NCBI RefSeq assembly: GCF_902459585.1
Contig: NZ_CABPSC010000013.1
Location: forward strand, 1 to 64,000
Length of the DNA stretch: 64,000 nt
From: Pandoraea nosoerga
GTDB taxonomy: Bacteria > Pseudomonadota > Gammaproteobacteria > Burkholderiales > Burkholderiaceae
Direction of reading: 5' to 3'
The translations under genes were made by a program, and so were the position numbers. Positions 34,556 through 43,623 of this stretch are shown piece after piece. Within the stretch, counting starts at the first letter, position 1, and each line of letters opens with the position of its first letter. The notes beneath the pieces were generated by a model, which was not told the origin of the DNA, made no database searches, and saw only the letters and a list, made by a program, of their open reading frames with translations.

Positions 34556-35671
34556 ATGCGAATTCTTGTGACCGGCAGCACCGGTTTTGTCGGCGGCGCC
34601 GTCGTCGCCCAGCTCCTCAAGGACGGGTTTGGCCCGTCGTTGCTACTCCTCGTGCGTGCGCGCACGACCGGCGACGGACTGGCGCGCGTGCGCGCAGCGA
34701 TGGACCGCTTTCGCGTGCCGCCCGTGCATCGGCTCACGCTCACCGAGGCGAATATCGTCTGCGGCGACCTCGCACAGCCCGTGAGCTTCGAGGACGATGC
34801 CCTCATGCGGCGGGTAACCCATGTCGTTCACGCCGGCGCCATCGCCAGTTTTTCACCGCACCCCCAGCTCGAATCGGTCAACGTCGCCGGCACGCTGGCC
34901 CTCGCGCGCGCCGTGGCGGCGTCGCCGGTGCTCGAACGGTTCGTTCACGTGGGCACTGCCATGGCATGCGGCGACGAGTGGGCGGGCGTCGCCGGCGTCG
35001 TCGGCGAATCGCACGAGCTCGCCCGTGCCGAACACCAACTGGTGCCGTACACGGCTTCCAAGGCGGAAGCGGAGCGGCGCCTGCGGCGCGAATGGCCGGG
35101 GCTGCCGCTGGTGATCGCGCGGCCATCGATCGTCGTGGGGCACACGCGGCTGGGCTGCGAGCCGTCCGGCAGCATCTTCTGGATGTTTCGCATGGTGCAG
35201 TTGCTGGGTGCGTTCACGTGTGCGCTGGACGATCGTCTCGACGTGGTGCCTGTGGATTTCTGCGCTGACGCGCTCATCGATCTTGCGTTTTTGCCGCATC
35301 TGCGGCACGACCTGTATCACGTGTCGGCGGGCGCGGCGAGCGCGCGCACGGTCGGCGAGATCGAGGCGGCGCTCGCGAAGGCGCGCGGCGTACCGCCGCT
35401 TGGCGAGCGTTTTCGCCGCATCGGCGAGCAGGACATCGAGCGGCTCACGCCCGCACTCGCGCATCAGCTCGGGCACGGCAACGGCCGGCTCATGGCCAAG
35501 GCGCTGCGCCGCTACGGCGCGTTCGCGGCGCTCGACTACGTGTTCGACAATCGGCGCCTGCTCGACGAGGGCGTGCGCGCGCCCACGCCCGTGACCGATT
35601 ACCTGGAAGTGTGCGTGCGCTCGTCCGAGGCGACCCCGGTTGCCGAGCAGATGGCGTGGGATTTCAAATGA
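34556..35671 (+). CDS. Thioester-reductase-like NAD(P)-dependent dehydrogenase (stand-alone)
   Basis: 371 residues of the extended short-chain dehydrogenase fold. The N-terminal nucleotide motif is RILVTGSTGFVGGAVV. The active-site YTASKAEAE gives Tyr-x3-Lys. VNVAGTLALARA and RPSIVVGHTRLG are wording typical of the terminal reductase domains of carboxylic acid reductases and non-ribosomal synthetases and of fatty acyl-CoA reductases. No carrier or adenylation domain is attached or nearby. The ATG at 34556 has a GCGAGG site; a longer frame starts at 34535. Confidence 0.8.
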   Translation: MRILVTGSTGFVGGAVVAQLLKDGFGPSLLLLVRARTTGDGLARVRAAMDRFRVPPVHRLTLTEANIVCGDLAQPVSFEDDALMRRVTHVVHAGAIASFSPHPQLESVNVAGTLALARAVAASPVLERFVHVGTAMACGDEWAGVAGVVGESHELARAEHQLVPYTASKAEAERRLRREWPGLPLVIARPSIVVGHTRLGCEPSGSIFWMFRMVQLLGAFTCALDDRLDVVPVDFCADALIDLAFLPHLRHDLYHVSAGAASARTVGEIEAALAKARGVPPLGERFRRIGEQDIERLTPALAHQLGHGNGRLMAKALRRYGAFAALDYVFDNRRLLDEGVRAPTPVTDYLEVCVRSSEATPVAEQMAWDFK

Positions 35672-35756
35672 GGCCGTAGGAGATCGGCCTGACGCGCCGG
35701 TCCGGTGGGCCGTGCGACGAGTGCCGCGGGGCGTTCGATGGGGTCGCCCGCGCGTG

Positions 35757-36665
35757 TCACCGCACGGTCGCCGGATCGGCGGCGTCGCCCCGGAAACACT
35801 GCTCGAGAAAGCGCTCGGTCGGGCGCGACAGTGCGTCGGCATGCGGCACGAGCGCGGTCAGCAGCCGCTTGAGGCCGTGCGGCGGGTCGATGCGCACGGC
35901 CGCCAGCGCGGCGTCTTCGTGGCGCATCGACATGGCCGACACGAAGCCCACCCCCATGCCGGCCCGCACCGCTTCCTTGATACTCTCCACCCCGGCGAGC
36001 TCCAGCGCCACGCGCGGCGTGAGTCCCGCGACCGAAAACGCCCGCGCCACGAGGGCGCGCACGCCCGAACCCGGCTCACGCAGGATCAGCGGATAGTCCG
36101 CGATGCGCTGCAACGACGCGCCTTCCGGCTGCTGTGCGAGCGGATGATCGGCCCGCGCGATGGCGACGATCTCGTCGTCGCGCCACGGACGCACGGCGAC
36201 CTCCGGCGACAGGCCGGGCGGCACCGCGCCCTCGATGAAAGCGACGTCGAGCCGCTCGAGCTGCGCCACGATCTCGCTGGTGTTGCCGTCGATGATATGC
36301 AGCGCCACGGCCGGATAGCGCTGGTGGAACGCGGCAATCACGTAGGGCAACAGATAGCTTGCCGGCGTGGTGCTCGCGCCGATACGCAGCGCACCCGTTT
36401 CCATGCCCCGCAAGCTGTCGCGCAGCGCCAGCGCCTGGCGATAGTCCTGGCGCAGTTTATTCGCGTATACGGCGACCTGCTCGCCCACGGGGGTGAGCCG
36501 GATGCCGCGCCCGTCGCGGCGGTACAGCGGCTCGCCGAACGACTCCTGCAGCAGCCGCAGTTGGCCCGAAACCGCGGGCTGCGAGAGGTGCAGCGCCTGC
36601 GCCGCGTGACTGATGTTGCCCAACTCGGCCACCGTCGCGAACGTCAGCAATTGATCCGGAGTCAT
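35757..36665 (-). CDS. LysR-family transcriptional regulator (YeiE-like)
   Basis: 302 residues. The N-terminal helix-turn-helix has FATVAELGNISHAAQALHLS, QPAVSGQLRLLQESFG. The effector domain (about 90-290) starts LRIGASTTPASYLLP. A segment like STTPA.YLLP is common in CysB-like and YeiE/CbbR-like members. No obvious target: the genes on both sides are read in other operons, and its own upstream region (36666-36808) separates it from the sugar kinase. Confidence 0.88.
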   Translation of the reverse strand: MTPDQLLTFATVAELGNISHAAQALHLSQPAVSGQLRLLQESFGEPLYRRDGRGIRLTPVGEQVAVYANKLRQDYRQALALRDSLRGMETGALRIGASTTPASYLLPYVIAAFHQRYPAVALHIIDGNTSEIVAQLERLDVAFIEGAVPPGLSPEVAVRPWRDDEIVAIARADHPLAQQPEGASLQRIADYPLILREPGSGVRALVARAFSVAGLTPRVALELAGVESIKEAVRAGMGVGFVSAMSMRHEDAALAAVRIDPPHGLKRLLTALVPHADALSRPTERFLEQCFRGDAADPATVR

Positions 36666-36808
36666 GTCGAATGCATCGGCTAAGGTGATGGTTGGCTCTC
36701 ATCATAGCGATTATTCGGATAATTGGCGCGCCGCGGGCGCGACAGACGCCGGACAGACGCCGGCGGCAACGGGGCGCAACGGGTGACAACGAGTGGCAGC
36801 GGGCGGCG

Positions 36809-37741
36809 TCAGCGCGCGGGCCGCTGCGAGGCAATCAGCGTTTGCACGTCGTGCCACCGCGGAGCGTGGGCGCCCGTGCGCGTGCATGCGAGTGCGGCCG
36901 CTGCCGCGGCGCGGCGCAGATGCTCGGCCACGCTCGCCCGCGGCTCGCGCGACAGGCTCGCGAGCCAGCCGCCGATCGCGGCGTCGCCCGCGCCGACAGT
37001 GTCGGCCACTTCGACCCGGTAAGCGGGTTGATCGAGCGTGATGCCATCGGGCAGGCGCAGTTGCATGCCACGCTCGCCATCGGTCAACAGCACGCTGGCG
37101 CGCGGTGCGATGCGGTGCACTTCGGCGAGTGCGTCGGCGTCCGCGCGGCCGGCAAAGAGCGCGCGCAGGTCCTCCACGGAAAGCTTGAGCCAGCGGGCAA
37201 GCCGGGCCATCCGCACAAAGGTCGCGAAGTAGCCAGGCCCCATGAGGTTGCGCAGATTCGGATCGAAGCTGATCGCAACGCCGCGCGCGTGCAGCGCCTC
37301 GGCCAGCCCGATGAGCCGCGAGGCCAGCGGCTCGCGAACCAGGCTGATACAGCCGAAATGCGCGATGCGCGCCGCAGCCTCCCAGCCGTGCGGGAGCACT
37401 GTCGGATCGAACGCAAGGTCGGCCGCCCCCTCGCCCAGAAAAAAATACGCCGGTGGATCGTGGCGATGCACGACGGCGACGAGCGCGGGCGCGTCCACGG
37501 CCTGCCGGTAGCGCGCATCGAGTCCGGCCTCGTGCGAGAGCGCGAGCAGTTCGGCGCCGAACGGCGCGTGCGTGCTGATCGCGCCGCCGAAGCCCGTAGG
37601 CACGCCCATCGCGGCGCATACGCGTGCAACGTTCCAGCAGGCGCCGCCGGCGCGGCTCACCCACTGGCGGCCGTCGCCATCGGGCTGGCGAATCAGATCG
37701 GTGAGGGCTTCGCCGAAGACGACAAGGGCGGGCAGGGGCAT
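36809..37741 (-). CDS. PfkB-family carbohydrate kinase (fructokinase-like)
   Basis: 310 residues. The N-terminal signature AGGACWNVARVCAAMGVPTG and the C-terminal DTVGAGDAAIGGWLASL with catalytic Asp253 define PfkB kinases. SFDPNLR matches fructokinases and 2-keto-3-deoxygluconate kinases. The sugar is not certain. No sugar transporter or regulator specific for it is nearby. Confidence 0.88.
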   Translation of the reverse strand: MPLPALVVFGEALTDLIRQPDGDGRQWVSRAGGACWNVARVCAAMGVPTGFGGAISTHAPFGAELLALSHEAGLDARYRQAVDAPALVAVVHRHDPPAYFFLGEGAADLAFDPTVLPHGWEAAARIAHFGCISLVREPLASRLIGLAEALHARGVAISFDPNLRNLMGPGYFATFVRMARLARWLKLSVEDLRALFAGRADADALAEVHRIAPRASVLLTDGERGMQLRLPDGITLDQPAYRVEVADTVGAGDAAIGGWLASLSREPRASVAEHLRRAAAAAALACTRTGAHAPRWHDVQTLIASQRPAR

Positions 37742-37845
37742 GACAGGGCGCACAGGGCAATGACGGTCGTCAGCATACCCGTTGTGAGGCCGCGCGGCGA
37801 CCGCCATGGTGCCGGGGTGCCGCCGTGTCCTCATGCGCTCCGGCC

Positions 37846-38628
37846 CTAGCGACCGCGCAGCAGCAGCGCGAGCCCGGCGGCCAGCACCACGAGATTCACC
37901 GCCTTCACGAACTGCTGGCGCGACAGGCGCAGCGTGATGTGCCTGCCCAGCCACATGCCGGCCGCCATCGCCGGGATCAGCGAGACGGCGTTCATCAGCA
38001 TCGGCAGACTGGCATAGACCCCGGCGAGCAGGAACATGGCCGCGCGCACGAGGGTGCTCAGGCCGATGAGCGTGGCTTGCGTGACGCGCATCGCCTCCAC
38101 GCGTTCGAGTCGGCTCGTCAGGTAGATCGCATAGAGGAAGCCGCCGCTGCCGAACATGGCGCCGAGCATGCCGCCGGCCGCGCCGAACGGAATCGCCCAC
38201 GCCTGCGAGAGGCGGGATTTCGCGCGCGGCCCGACGAGCGAGAACACCGCGTAAGCGCAGATGAACCAAGCCAACGCACGCAACAGGACGTCCGGCCGCA
38301 GATGCAGCAGCAAGGTCGCGCCGGCCACGCTGCCCACGATGATTGCTGGCAACAGGCGACGCAGCTCGCCGGTGTCGGCCTCGCGCACGTTGCGCAAGAC
38401 GCTGCCGGAGGCGGCGCCGAAGTCGAGCAGCGCGAGCATTGGCACGATCTGGGCGACCGGCATCGCACAGGCGAGCACGGGGCTTGCAACCAGCGCGGTG
38501 CCGAAACCGGCGATGCCGAAGATCACATAGGCGACGATGACGGCGGCGCTCATCAGCAGCCAGTCGCCGGCGGCGGGCAGTGCGCTGATGAATGTGTCGA
38601 CGAGCGGAGCGGACAGCGAGACGGGCAT
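37846..38628 (-). CDS. TauE/SafE (TSUP) family membrane exporter
   Basis: 260 residues with about eight hydrophobic segments. The family motif GIAGFGTALVASPVLACAMP at the start and GAAGGMLGAMFGSGGFLYA near residue 150 are the two half-repeats of TSUP proteins, which move sulfonates, sulfite or related anions. It is divergent from the LysR gene at 38763, which may control it. Confidence 0.88.
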   Translation of the reverse strand: MPVSLSAPLVDTFISALPAAGDWLLMSAAVIVAYVIFGIAGFGTALVASPVLACAMPVAQIVPMLALLDFGAASGSVLRNVREADTGELRRLLPAIIVGSVAGATLLLHLRPDVLLRALAWFICAYAVFSLVGPRAKSRLSQAWAIPFGAAGGMLGAMFGSGGFLYAIYLTSRLERVEAMRVTQATLIGLSTLVRAAMFLLAGVYASLPMLMNAVSLIPAMAAGMWLGRHITLRLSRQQFVKAVNLVVLAAGLALLLRGR

Positions 38629-38722
38629 GGCGAGCTACCGTAGCAAGGCAGGAAGGACGGAGGAGCCGCAAGCCGCATGGCGTGCGGGGCTGCCGTCAGC
38701 ATAGGGCGGCCGGCGGGCGCGG

Positions 38723-38742
38723 CGCCAATATAGAATGTGGCG
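38723..38742. promoter_or_regulatory. Candidate LysR operator between TSUP exporter and LysR gene
   Basis: CGCCA-N10-TGGCG, a dyad of LysR type (T-N11-A-like spacing), 20 nt before the regulator start and about 95 nt before the exporter start. LysR proteins commonly bind such sites to control both themselves and the divergent gene. Confidence 0.4.
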
Positions 38743-38762
38743 GTGTTCGATCTCGAAACGGC

Positions 38763-39710
38763 ATGGTCATGGTGTCGCTGCGGCAGTTGCGGTATTTCCT
38801 CGAAGTCGTCGACGCGGGTGGATTCAGCGCGGCGGCCGAGCGTCTGTTCGTCGCCCAGTCGGCGCTGAGCCGGCAGATCTCGGAGCTTGAACGGGAATTG
38901 CAGGCCGTGCTGCTCGAGCGCTCGTCGAAGGGCGTGACGCTCACGCCGGCCGGGCGCACGTTCGTCGACGAGGCGCGGCGCGTGCTCACCGAACTCGAAA
39001 GCTCGGTCGCGCTCACCCGCAGCGTCGCGCGCGGCGAGCAGGGCACGGTGCGCCTTGCGCACTCCAGTTCCGTGCCGTTTGCCGGAGCGCTGGCCGCCGC
39101 CCTTCGCGCGCACCTGCAGGCCAACCCCGGTGTGAGCGTCGACATCTCGACGCTGTCGTCCGAACAACAGCAGGACGAAGTCGAGGCCGGGCGCATCGAC
39201 CTCGGGCTGGTGCGGCTGCCCGTGCTGCGTCCTGCGCCGTCGCTCGTTTGCGAGACGATGGCACGCGAGCGGCTGCTGTTGGTCGTGCCGCCCGGGCACG
39301 CGCTGGCGCGGCAGACCTCGGTCAGTGTGGCGGCGCTCGCTTCGGAGCCGTTCGTCTCGCTGCCGCATCGCGAGCGTGGCGGCCTGAGCTACCGGGTGGC
39401 CCAGTTGTGTCAGCAACACGGATTCTTTCCGACGGCGGCGATGGCGACCTCGCGCAAGGTCACGCTCGTCAATCTCGTGGCCGCGGGCTTCGGCGTAGCC
39501 ATCGTGCCCGAGAGTCTGGCGGCGCTCGTGCAGGCCGACGTGCGGCGCGTGGCACTGGAGGACGCGAACGCGCACAGCGAAGTCGCCTTGCTGCGCCGGC
39601 GCGATGCCGGCGCACTGGCCATTGCCGTGGGCGAGGCGCTCGCCAAGGCGTTGCGCGGCGCGGGCAGTAGCGCGCCAAGCCCGGCGAGCGCCGCCGTGGG
39701 TTCGATGTAA
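38763..39710 (+). CDS. LysR-family transcriptional regulator
   Basis: 315 residues. The helix-turn-helix is SLRQLRYFLEVVDAGGFSAA, then ERLFVAQSALSRQISELE. The effector domain follows from about residue 90. Divergent from the TauE/SafE exporter. A second ATG two codons later (38769) is equally possible as start. The end of the protein is Ala/Ser-rich. Confidence 0.9.
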   Translation: MVMVSLRQLRYFLEVVDAGGFSAAAERLFVAQSALSRQISELERELQAVLLERSSKGVTLTPAGRTFVDEARRVLTELESSVALTRSVARGEQGTVRLAHSSSVPFAGALAAALRAHLQANPGVSVDISTLSSEQQQDEVEAGRIDLGLVRLPVLRPAPSLVCETMARERLLLVVPPGHALARQTSVSVAALASEPFVSLPHRERGGLSYRVAQLCQQHGFFPTAAMATSRKVTLVNLVAAGFGVAIVPESLAALVQADVRRVALEDANAHSEVALLRRRDAGALAIAVGEALAKALRGAGSSAPSPASAAVGSM

Positions 39711-39804
39711 ATCCGGCGTAATCCCGATCGGATTCGAGCGTAAGTCCAACGTAAGCCCCGCGTGAGAGGGCGCCCCGATAACGTCGGAAGGGGCGAGGAA
39801 ACCC

Positions 39805-39832
39805 TCAAGTCGCCCGTTTTTTCTCCCGTTAT
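39805..39832 (+). promoter_or_regulatory. Candidate primary-type sigma-28 promoter of the chemoreceptor
   Basis: TCAAGT at 39805-39810 and CCGTTAT at 39826-39832, 15 bases apart. This resembles the beta-proteobacterial FliA consensus (TCAAG, about 15, GCCGTTA) and differs from the TAACAAA sites of the lateral cluster. It lies about 140 nt before the chemoreceptor start. Confidence 0.5.
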
Positions 39833-39970
39833 ACTTTTCGACACACCAGCGTGTGGCGCGAGCGCCCGAGCGGCATTTTCGCGGGCAAGCTCAAGGCTTT
39901 GGAGGCGATGGCACTGCGAAGCTCGCGCACTCGTCATAACAAGCAGATCAGAGATGCGAGGAGACTGACG

Positions 39971-41383
39971 ATGGGGCTTTTCACGCGCAATCGGGGTGCT
40001 GCGCAGACCGTCAACATCATGAACGAGGTGGCCAGGAGTGCCGGCACGCTCGGCATCGAGCTGTGCGACATTGCCGGCAACGTCGACGAAATCGCCGTCC
40101 GGACGAAGCGGCAGGCCGAGGTCTTCCAGGAACTGCGTCGCGCCGCTGCCGACACCAGCGAAGGGAACCAGCGCATCGCCGCGGCCGCTCGCGAGGCCCG
40201 CGACGTGGCCGATCGCGCCAGCGCCGAGATTGCCGCCTCGCGCAGCACGGCCGACGCATCACTTGCCTCCATTCATGGCCTCGTCGAAGGCGTGTCCGGC
40301 ATGGCCGAGGAAATCGGCGGTCTGCGCGAGGCGCTCGCACATGTGGGCAAGGTGGCCGAGGGCATCTCGGTGATCGCCCGCCAGACCAATCTGCTCGCGC
40401 TGAACGCCGCCATCGAAGCGGCGCGCGCGGGCCAGGCCGGACGCAGCTTCGCCGTGGTGGCCACCGAAGTCAAACAACTCGCCAGCAAGACGGCCGAGGC
40501 AACGCAGCAGATCGAACAGACGCTTAGCGCACTCGCGGAGCGCACCGAGCGCCTCATGCGCGAGAGCAACGCGAACGTCTCGCGCGCGAACGACGCGCGC
40601 GAGGGTACGCGCGCGATTGCGAGCGTGATCGAGACCGCCGGCACCGCGCTCGACACGTTCGATCGGCAGGCGGGCCAGATCGCGCAGGCGAGCGAGGCCA
40701 TCGAGCACGAGTGCGGCACGCTTGCCGCGCACGTCGACGAAATGGCCGACGGCGTGGCGCATTCGGCCGAGCACGTGGAGAGCGCGCGCGAGCGCATCAA
40801 CGGTCTGCTGTCGGTCTCGGAGCAATTGATCGGCCTGATCGCCGAGGCGGACGTGGAAACCGAGGACACGCCGTTCATTCGCGCGGTGCGCCGTGCGGCC
40901 AAGCAGGTTGGCGAGGCTTTCGAGGCGGCGCTCGCCAAGGGCAGGATCACCGAGCAGGAGCTGTTCGACCGCCGCTATCAGCCGATTCCCGGCTCGAACC
41001 CGCAGCAATTGATGGCGAGCTTCACGCGCTTTACCGACGAGACGCTGCCTGCCATCCAGGAGCCCTTGCTCGCGCTCAACGACCGCATCGCGTTCTGCGC
41101 GGCCGTGGACGAGAACGGCTATTTGCCCACGCATAACCGCAAGTTTTCGCAGACGCCGACCAACGACCCGGTGTGGAACGCCGCCAACTGCCGCAACCGC
41201 CGGCTCTTCAACGACCGCACCGGCGCGGCGGCCGGGCGCAACACCAAACCGCTGCTGCTGCAAACCTATCGTCGCGACATGGGCGGCGGCCAGTTCGTGG
41301 TGATGAAGGACGCTTCCGCGCCGATCTATGTGAATGGCCGTCACTGGGGCGGCTTCCGGATTGCTTACCGGGTAGCCCGGTAG
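39971..41383 (+). CDS. Soluble methyl-accepting chemotaxis protein with C-terminal sensor domain
   Basis: 470 residues, without any membrane segment. Residues about 20-330 form the helical signalling domain. Its tip has [20 protein letters not shown], followed by [15 protein letters not shown], which contacts CheA and CheW. The C-terminal domain (about 340-470) is Cys- and Asn-containing: [36 protein letters not shown], and a closing [30 protein letters not shown]. This reversed order (signal first, sensor last) fits cytoplasmic receptors. The ATG at 39971 has a GAGGAG site. Confidence 0.9.
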   Translation: MGLFTRNRGAAQTVNIMNEVARSAGTLGIELCDIAGNVDEIAVRTKRQAEVFQELRRAAADTSEGNQRIAAAAREARDVADRASAEIAASRSTADASLASIHGLVEGVSGMAEEIGGLREALAHVGKVAEGISVIARQTNLLALNAAIEAARAGQAGRSFAVVATEVKQLASKTAEATQQIEQTLSALAERTERLMRESNANVSRANDAREGTRAIASVIETAGTALDTFDRQAGQIAQASEAIEHECGTLAAHVDEMADGVAHSAEHVESARERINGLLSVSEQLIGLIAEADVETEDTPFIRAVRRAAKQVGEAFEAALAKGRITEQELFDRRYQPIPGSNPQQLMASFTRFTDETLPAIQEPLLALNDRIAFCAAVDENGYLPTHNRKFSQTPTNDPVWNAANCRNRRLFNDRTGAAAGRNTKPLLLQTYRRDMGGGQFVVMKDASAPIYVNGRHWGGFRIAYRVAR

Positions 41384-41491
41384 TCGGCCTGCGCCCCGGT
41401 TCGGCCCAATGAAAACGCGCCACCGACAGCGATGTCGGCGGCGCGTTCGTTTTCCAGCACGGCGCGACACGGCGCGCGCCGCGGGCGTCGA

Positions 41492-41797
41492 TCAATAGGC
41501 GTACCAGCGGCCGTGGCGCCAGTAGCCGTGGCCGTAGCGGCCATAGTACGGGCGGCCGTAATACACCGGCGGCGGGCCGTAGTAGGCCGGGGCCGGCGCC
41601 ACGTACACGGGCGGCGGCGCCACATAGACCGGCGCAGGCGGCGCCACGTAGACCGGCGCGGGCGCATAGACCGGTGCCGGTGCGATCAGCGGCACGCCAA
41701 TGCCGATACCGACGGAGACGTGCGCCTGCGCCGTCCCGATCGCACCCGCGGCGAGTGCGATCCCGGCGACGGCAAGGGCGGCAAACTTGGTTTTCAT
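41492..41797 (-). CDS. Exported protein with PXPV repeats
   Basis: 101 residues. A signal peptide ends near residue 25 (AQA|HVSVGIG). The rest is a string of Pro-Val-Tyr-Ala-Pro units (PVYAPAPVYVAPPAPVY), then a Tyr/Gly/Arg-rich tail. Such short proteins with PXPV repeats are common in Burkholderiales and have no known role. A CAGGAGA site is 7 nt before the ATG. Confidence 0.8.
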   Translation of the reverse strand: MKTKFAALAVAGIALAAGAIGTAQAHVSVGIGIGVPLIAPAPVYAPAPVYVAPPAPVYVAPPPVYVAPAPAYYGPPPVYYGRPYYGRYGHGYWRHGRWYAY

Positions 41798-42306
41798 GAC
41801 ATTTCTCCTGCGACTTGGCAGCGTACTGATGACAGCGCCCGGACCGGCACCATGCCGGCCGACGCGCCCGGTGCCCGCCGGCACCCTGGTTCGTCAGATT
41901 CCTTGGCTTAACTGTACTGAAGTTCCGAATCGCGAGCGTGGCGCAATTGTTGCAAAGTATGCGCGGTCCCGGACAGTGGGGAACGTTCGGGCGTAGAAAA
42001 GCGGCCGCCAAACGTGTGAATCAGGCCCCTATTCTATTCATAATCAACGACTTGCGCTCGTTTCGGTTGACACGATCGGGCGCGGCGGGAGGCCAGGGCG
42101 GGCCGGCGCCTCCCGCACTTGTTACATTCATTTACAAGGCGTGCCTGGCCCTGCCTTGGCGTGTGGCGTAAAAACAGCGGCGGATGCCGCCTCGCGCGAC
42201 ATCCGCCTGCTGCCGGCGCCCGCCCGGTCCGGGACCGGGAGCGCGGGCGCCTTCTCCTCCCCGCTAAAAGCTTGCGCCTGACTCGCTGGTTGAAGCGGCT
42301 TGCGCC
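41798..42306. other. Intergenic region between PXPV gene and CX10C-repeat gene
   Basis: 509 bases without a credible gene. It must hold the promoter of the PXPV gene. An A+T-richer patch at 42020-42055 (TTGATTATGAATAGAATAGG on -) is the likeliest place. A nested hairpin at 42215-42251 lies beyond the 3' end of the next gene. Confidence 0.5.
42215..42251. terminator. Nested G+C-rich hairpin after the CX10C-repeat gene
   Basis: Outer arms GGCGCCCG and CGGGCGCC (8 bp, perfect) enclose inner arms CCCGGTC and GACCGGG (7 bp). It is about 56 bases after the stop of the - strand gene. There is no T-run, so it may be a stabiliser or a Rho-assisted end and not a simple terminator. Confidence 0.4.
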
Positions 42307-42894
42307 TTATTGGTTGAAGCGGGCCTTGGCGTCGGCCACGCAGGTGTCCTTGCTGTCGCCCGAGAGCGAATCGCACCGTTCGAGTGCGGCCTTGTATCGG
42401 GCCTTGTTCGCATCGTCGTTCGCGTCCTGGCGCGCGGCGCGCGTGTCCTTGGAGGATTCACGGCTCGTGCGCATGACCTGGGCGTCGCCGTAGGCCTTCG
42501 TCTTGGCGGCCTCGGCGTCCTTCAGGCACACGTCCTTGTCATTGCCCTTCTTGTCGTCGCAGCGCAGCTTGGCGACGCGGTAGTCGGCGTCGGCCTTGGC
42601 GATAGCTGCGTCGTAGCGCGCTTTGGGGGTTTGCCTGTAATCCGCCTCGGCGTTGGCCTTGGCGATCTTCTCGTTGCCCTTGGCGTCCTCGATGCATACC
42701 TTTTTCGCGTTGTCCTTCAGGTCGTCGCAGCGCGCGGCGGCGGCCTTGTAGTCGGCTTCGGCCGACTTCTGCGCGGCGTCGTAACGGTCCTTGGCAGCGG
42801 CGTCGGCCGCGTTGGCCGAGGCGGTCCCCAGCAGGCCGGCAGCTCCCGTCGCGAGGCAGGCGCAGGTAAGCAGGTTCAAGGCAAGTCGTGACAT
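42307..42894 (-). CDS. Exported protein with three CX10C helical repeats
   Basis: 195 residues. A signal peptide ends near residue 29 (SANA|ADAAAK). Three copies of a unit like Y-(K/R)-x-A-x3-R-C-D-x-L/K-x-G-x2-K-D-x-C-x2-D-A-(K/E) follow, with Cys at 56/67, 112/123 and 174/185. Each pair has exactly ten residues between. The sequence is otherwise Ala/Lys/Asp-rich and helical, so each unit could be a disulfide-pinned helical hairpin in the periplasm. Family not recognised, although similar short proteins are seen in related genera. It lies upstream on the same strand as nothing else, with entericidin next. Confidence 0.8.
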   Translation of the reverse strand: MSRLALNLLTCACLATGAAGLLGTASANAADAAAKDRYDAAQKSAEADYKAAAARCDDLKDNAKKVCIEDAKGNEKIAKANAEADYRQTPKARYDAAIAKADADYRVAKLRCDDKKGNDKDVCLKDAEAAKTKAYGDAQVMRTSRESSKDTRAARQDANDDANKARYKAALERCDSLSGDSKDTCVADAKARFNQ

Positions 42895-42974
42895 CTCAAT
42901 GTCCTCCTATCGGCTGGCGATCGTGGGAAGCGATGCCGGGGCATCGCGGATCGTGGGGGGCAATGAAATTACCG

Positions 42975-43112
42975 TCATTTGTTGCGATCTGCGGCGCCCT
43001 GGATGGCTTCGCCGCCGCGCTCGACGTCCTTGCCGGCGCCATGGACGGTGTTGCAGCCGGCCAGACCCAGCGCGAAGCCGCTCAGCAGTGCAATGGCGAT
43101 CAGTCGTTTCAT
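42975..43112 (-). CDS. Entericidin-like lipoprotein (EcnA/B family)
   Basis: 45 residues. MKRLIAIALLSGFALGLAGC ends in a lipobox with Cys20. NTVHGAGKDVERGGEAIQGA is the family's NTV.G.GKD...GG..I body. Entericidins are small envelope lipoproteins linked to stationary phase and stress. An AAAGGAG site lies 8 nt upstream. Too short for ordinary gene-length cut-offs. It shares the region with other stress proteins. Confidence 0.92.
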   Translation of the reverse strand: MKRLIAIALLSGFALGLAGCNTVHGAGKDVERGGEAIQGAADRNK

Positions 43113-43212
43113 TTGGATTTCTCCTTTGAGAGGTGAGGTCGTCACAGGCGCGTGGCGGCAATGCGCTGCGCGGGGGGAGCGCCCGCCGCCGGGCGGGCCG
43201 GCGGCTCGGGGC

Positions 43213-43419
43213 TTACCAGAGCTTGTGCTGGTCGTTCCAGGTGTCCACTTCGCGCTCGGCGTCGGCCTTCGCCTTGCCGTAGCGCTCCTGGATCACGCCG
43301 ACGAACTTGTCGCGATTGCCTTCGATCTTCAGCAGATCGTCGTCGGTCAGGTTGCCCCATTGCTTCTTGACTTCGCCCTTGAGTTGGTTCCACTTGCCCT
43401 TGATCAGATCCGAGTTCAT
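43213..43419 (-). CDS. CsbD-family stress protein
   Basis: 68 residues. NSDLIKGKWNQLKGEVKKQW and GNLTDDDLLKIEGNRDKFVG are the CsbD consensus. These are small acidic-helical cytosolic proteins induced under general stress in many bacteria. A GAGGAG site lies 5 nt before the ATG at 43419; a GTG two codons earlier is less likely. Confidence 0.95.
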   Translation of the reverse strand: MNSDLIKGKWNQLKGEVKKQWGNLTDDDLLKIEGNRDKFVGVIQERYGKAKADAEREVDTWNDQHKLW

Positions 43420-43623
43420 GACCACTCCTCAATATTGGGTAGATGGGATTCTCGCGCGGCGGCGATGTCGCGCGCGGTGCCTCGCGCGTTGTTGCCGCGC
43501 CCGCAGGACGGCGGGTGATTCCATGGTAGGGAGTGCGAAATGCCCGCGCTGTCAGCCACATCACCGTCGCGGCGTAGGCGGAATCGGGTTACGCTGTCGG
43601 CGTATTCCCACGAGCAGCGGGTG

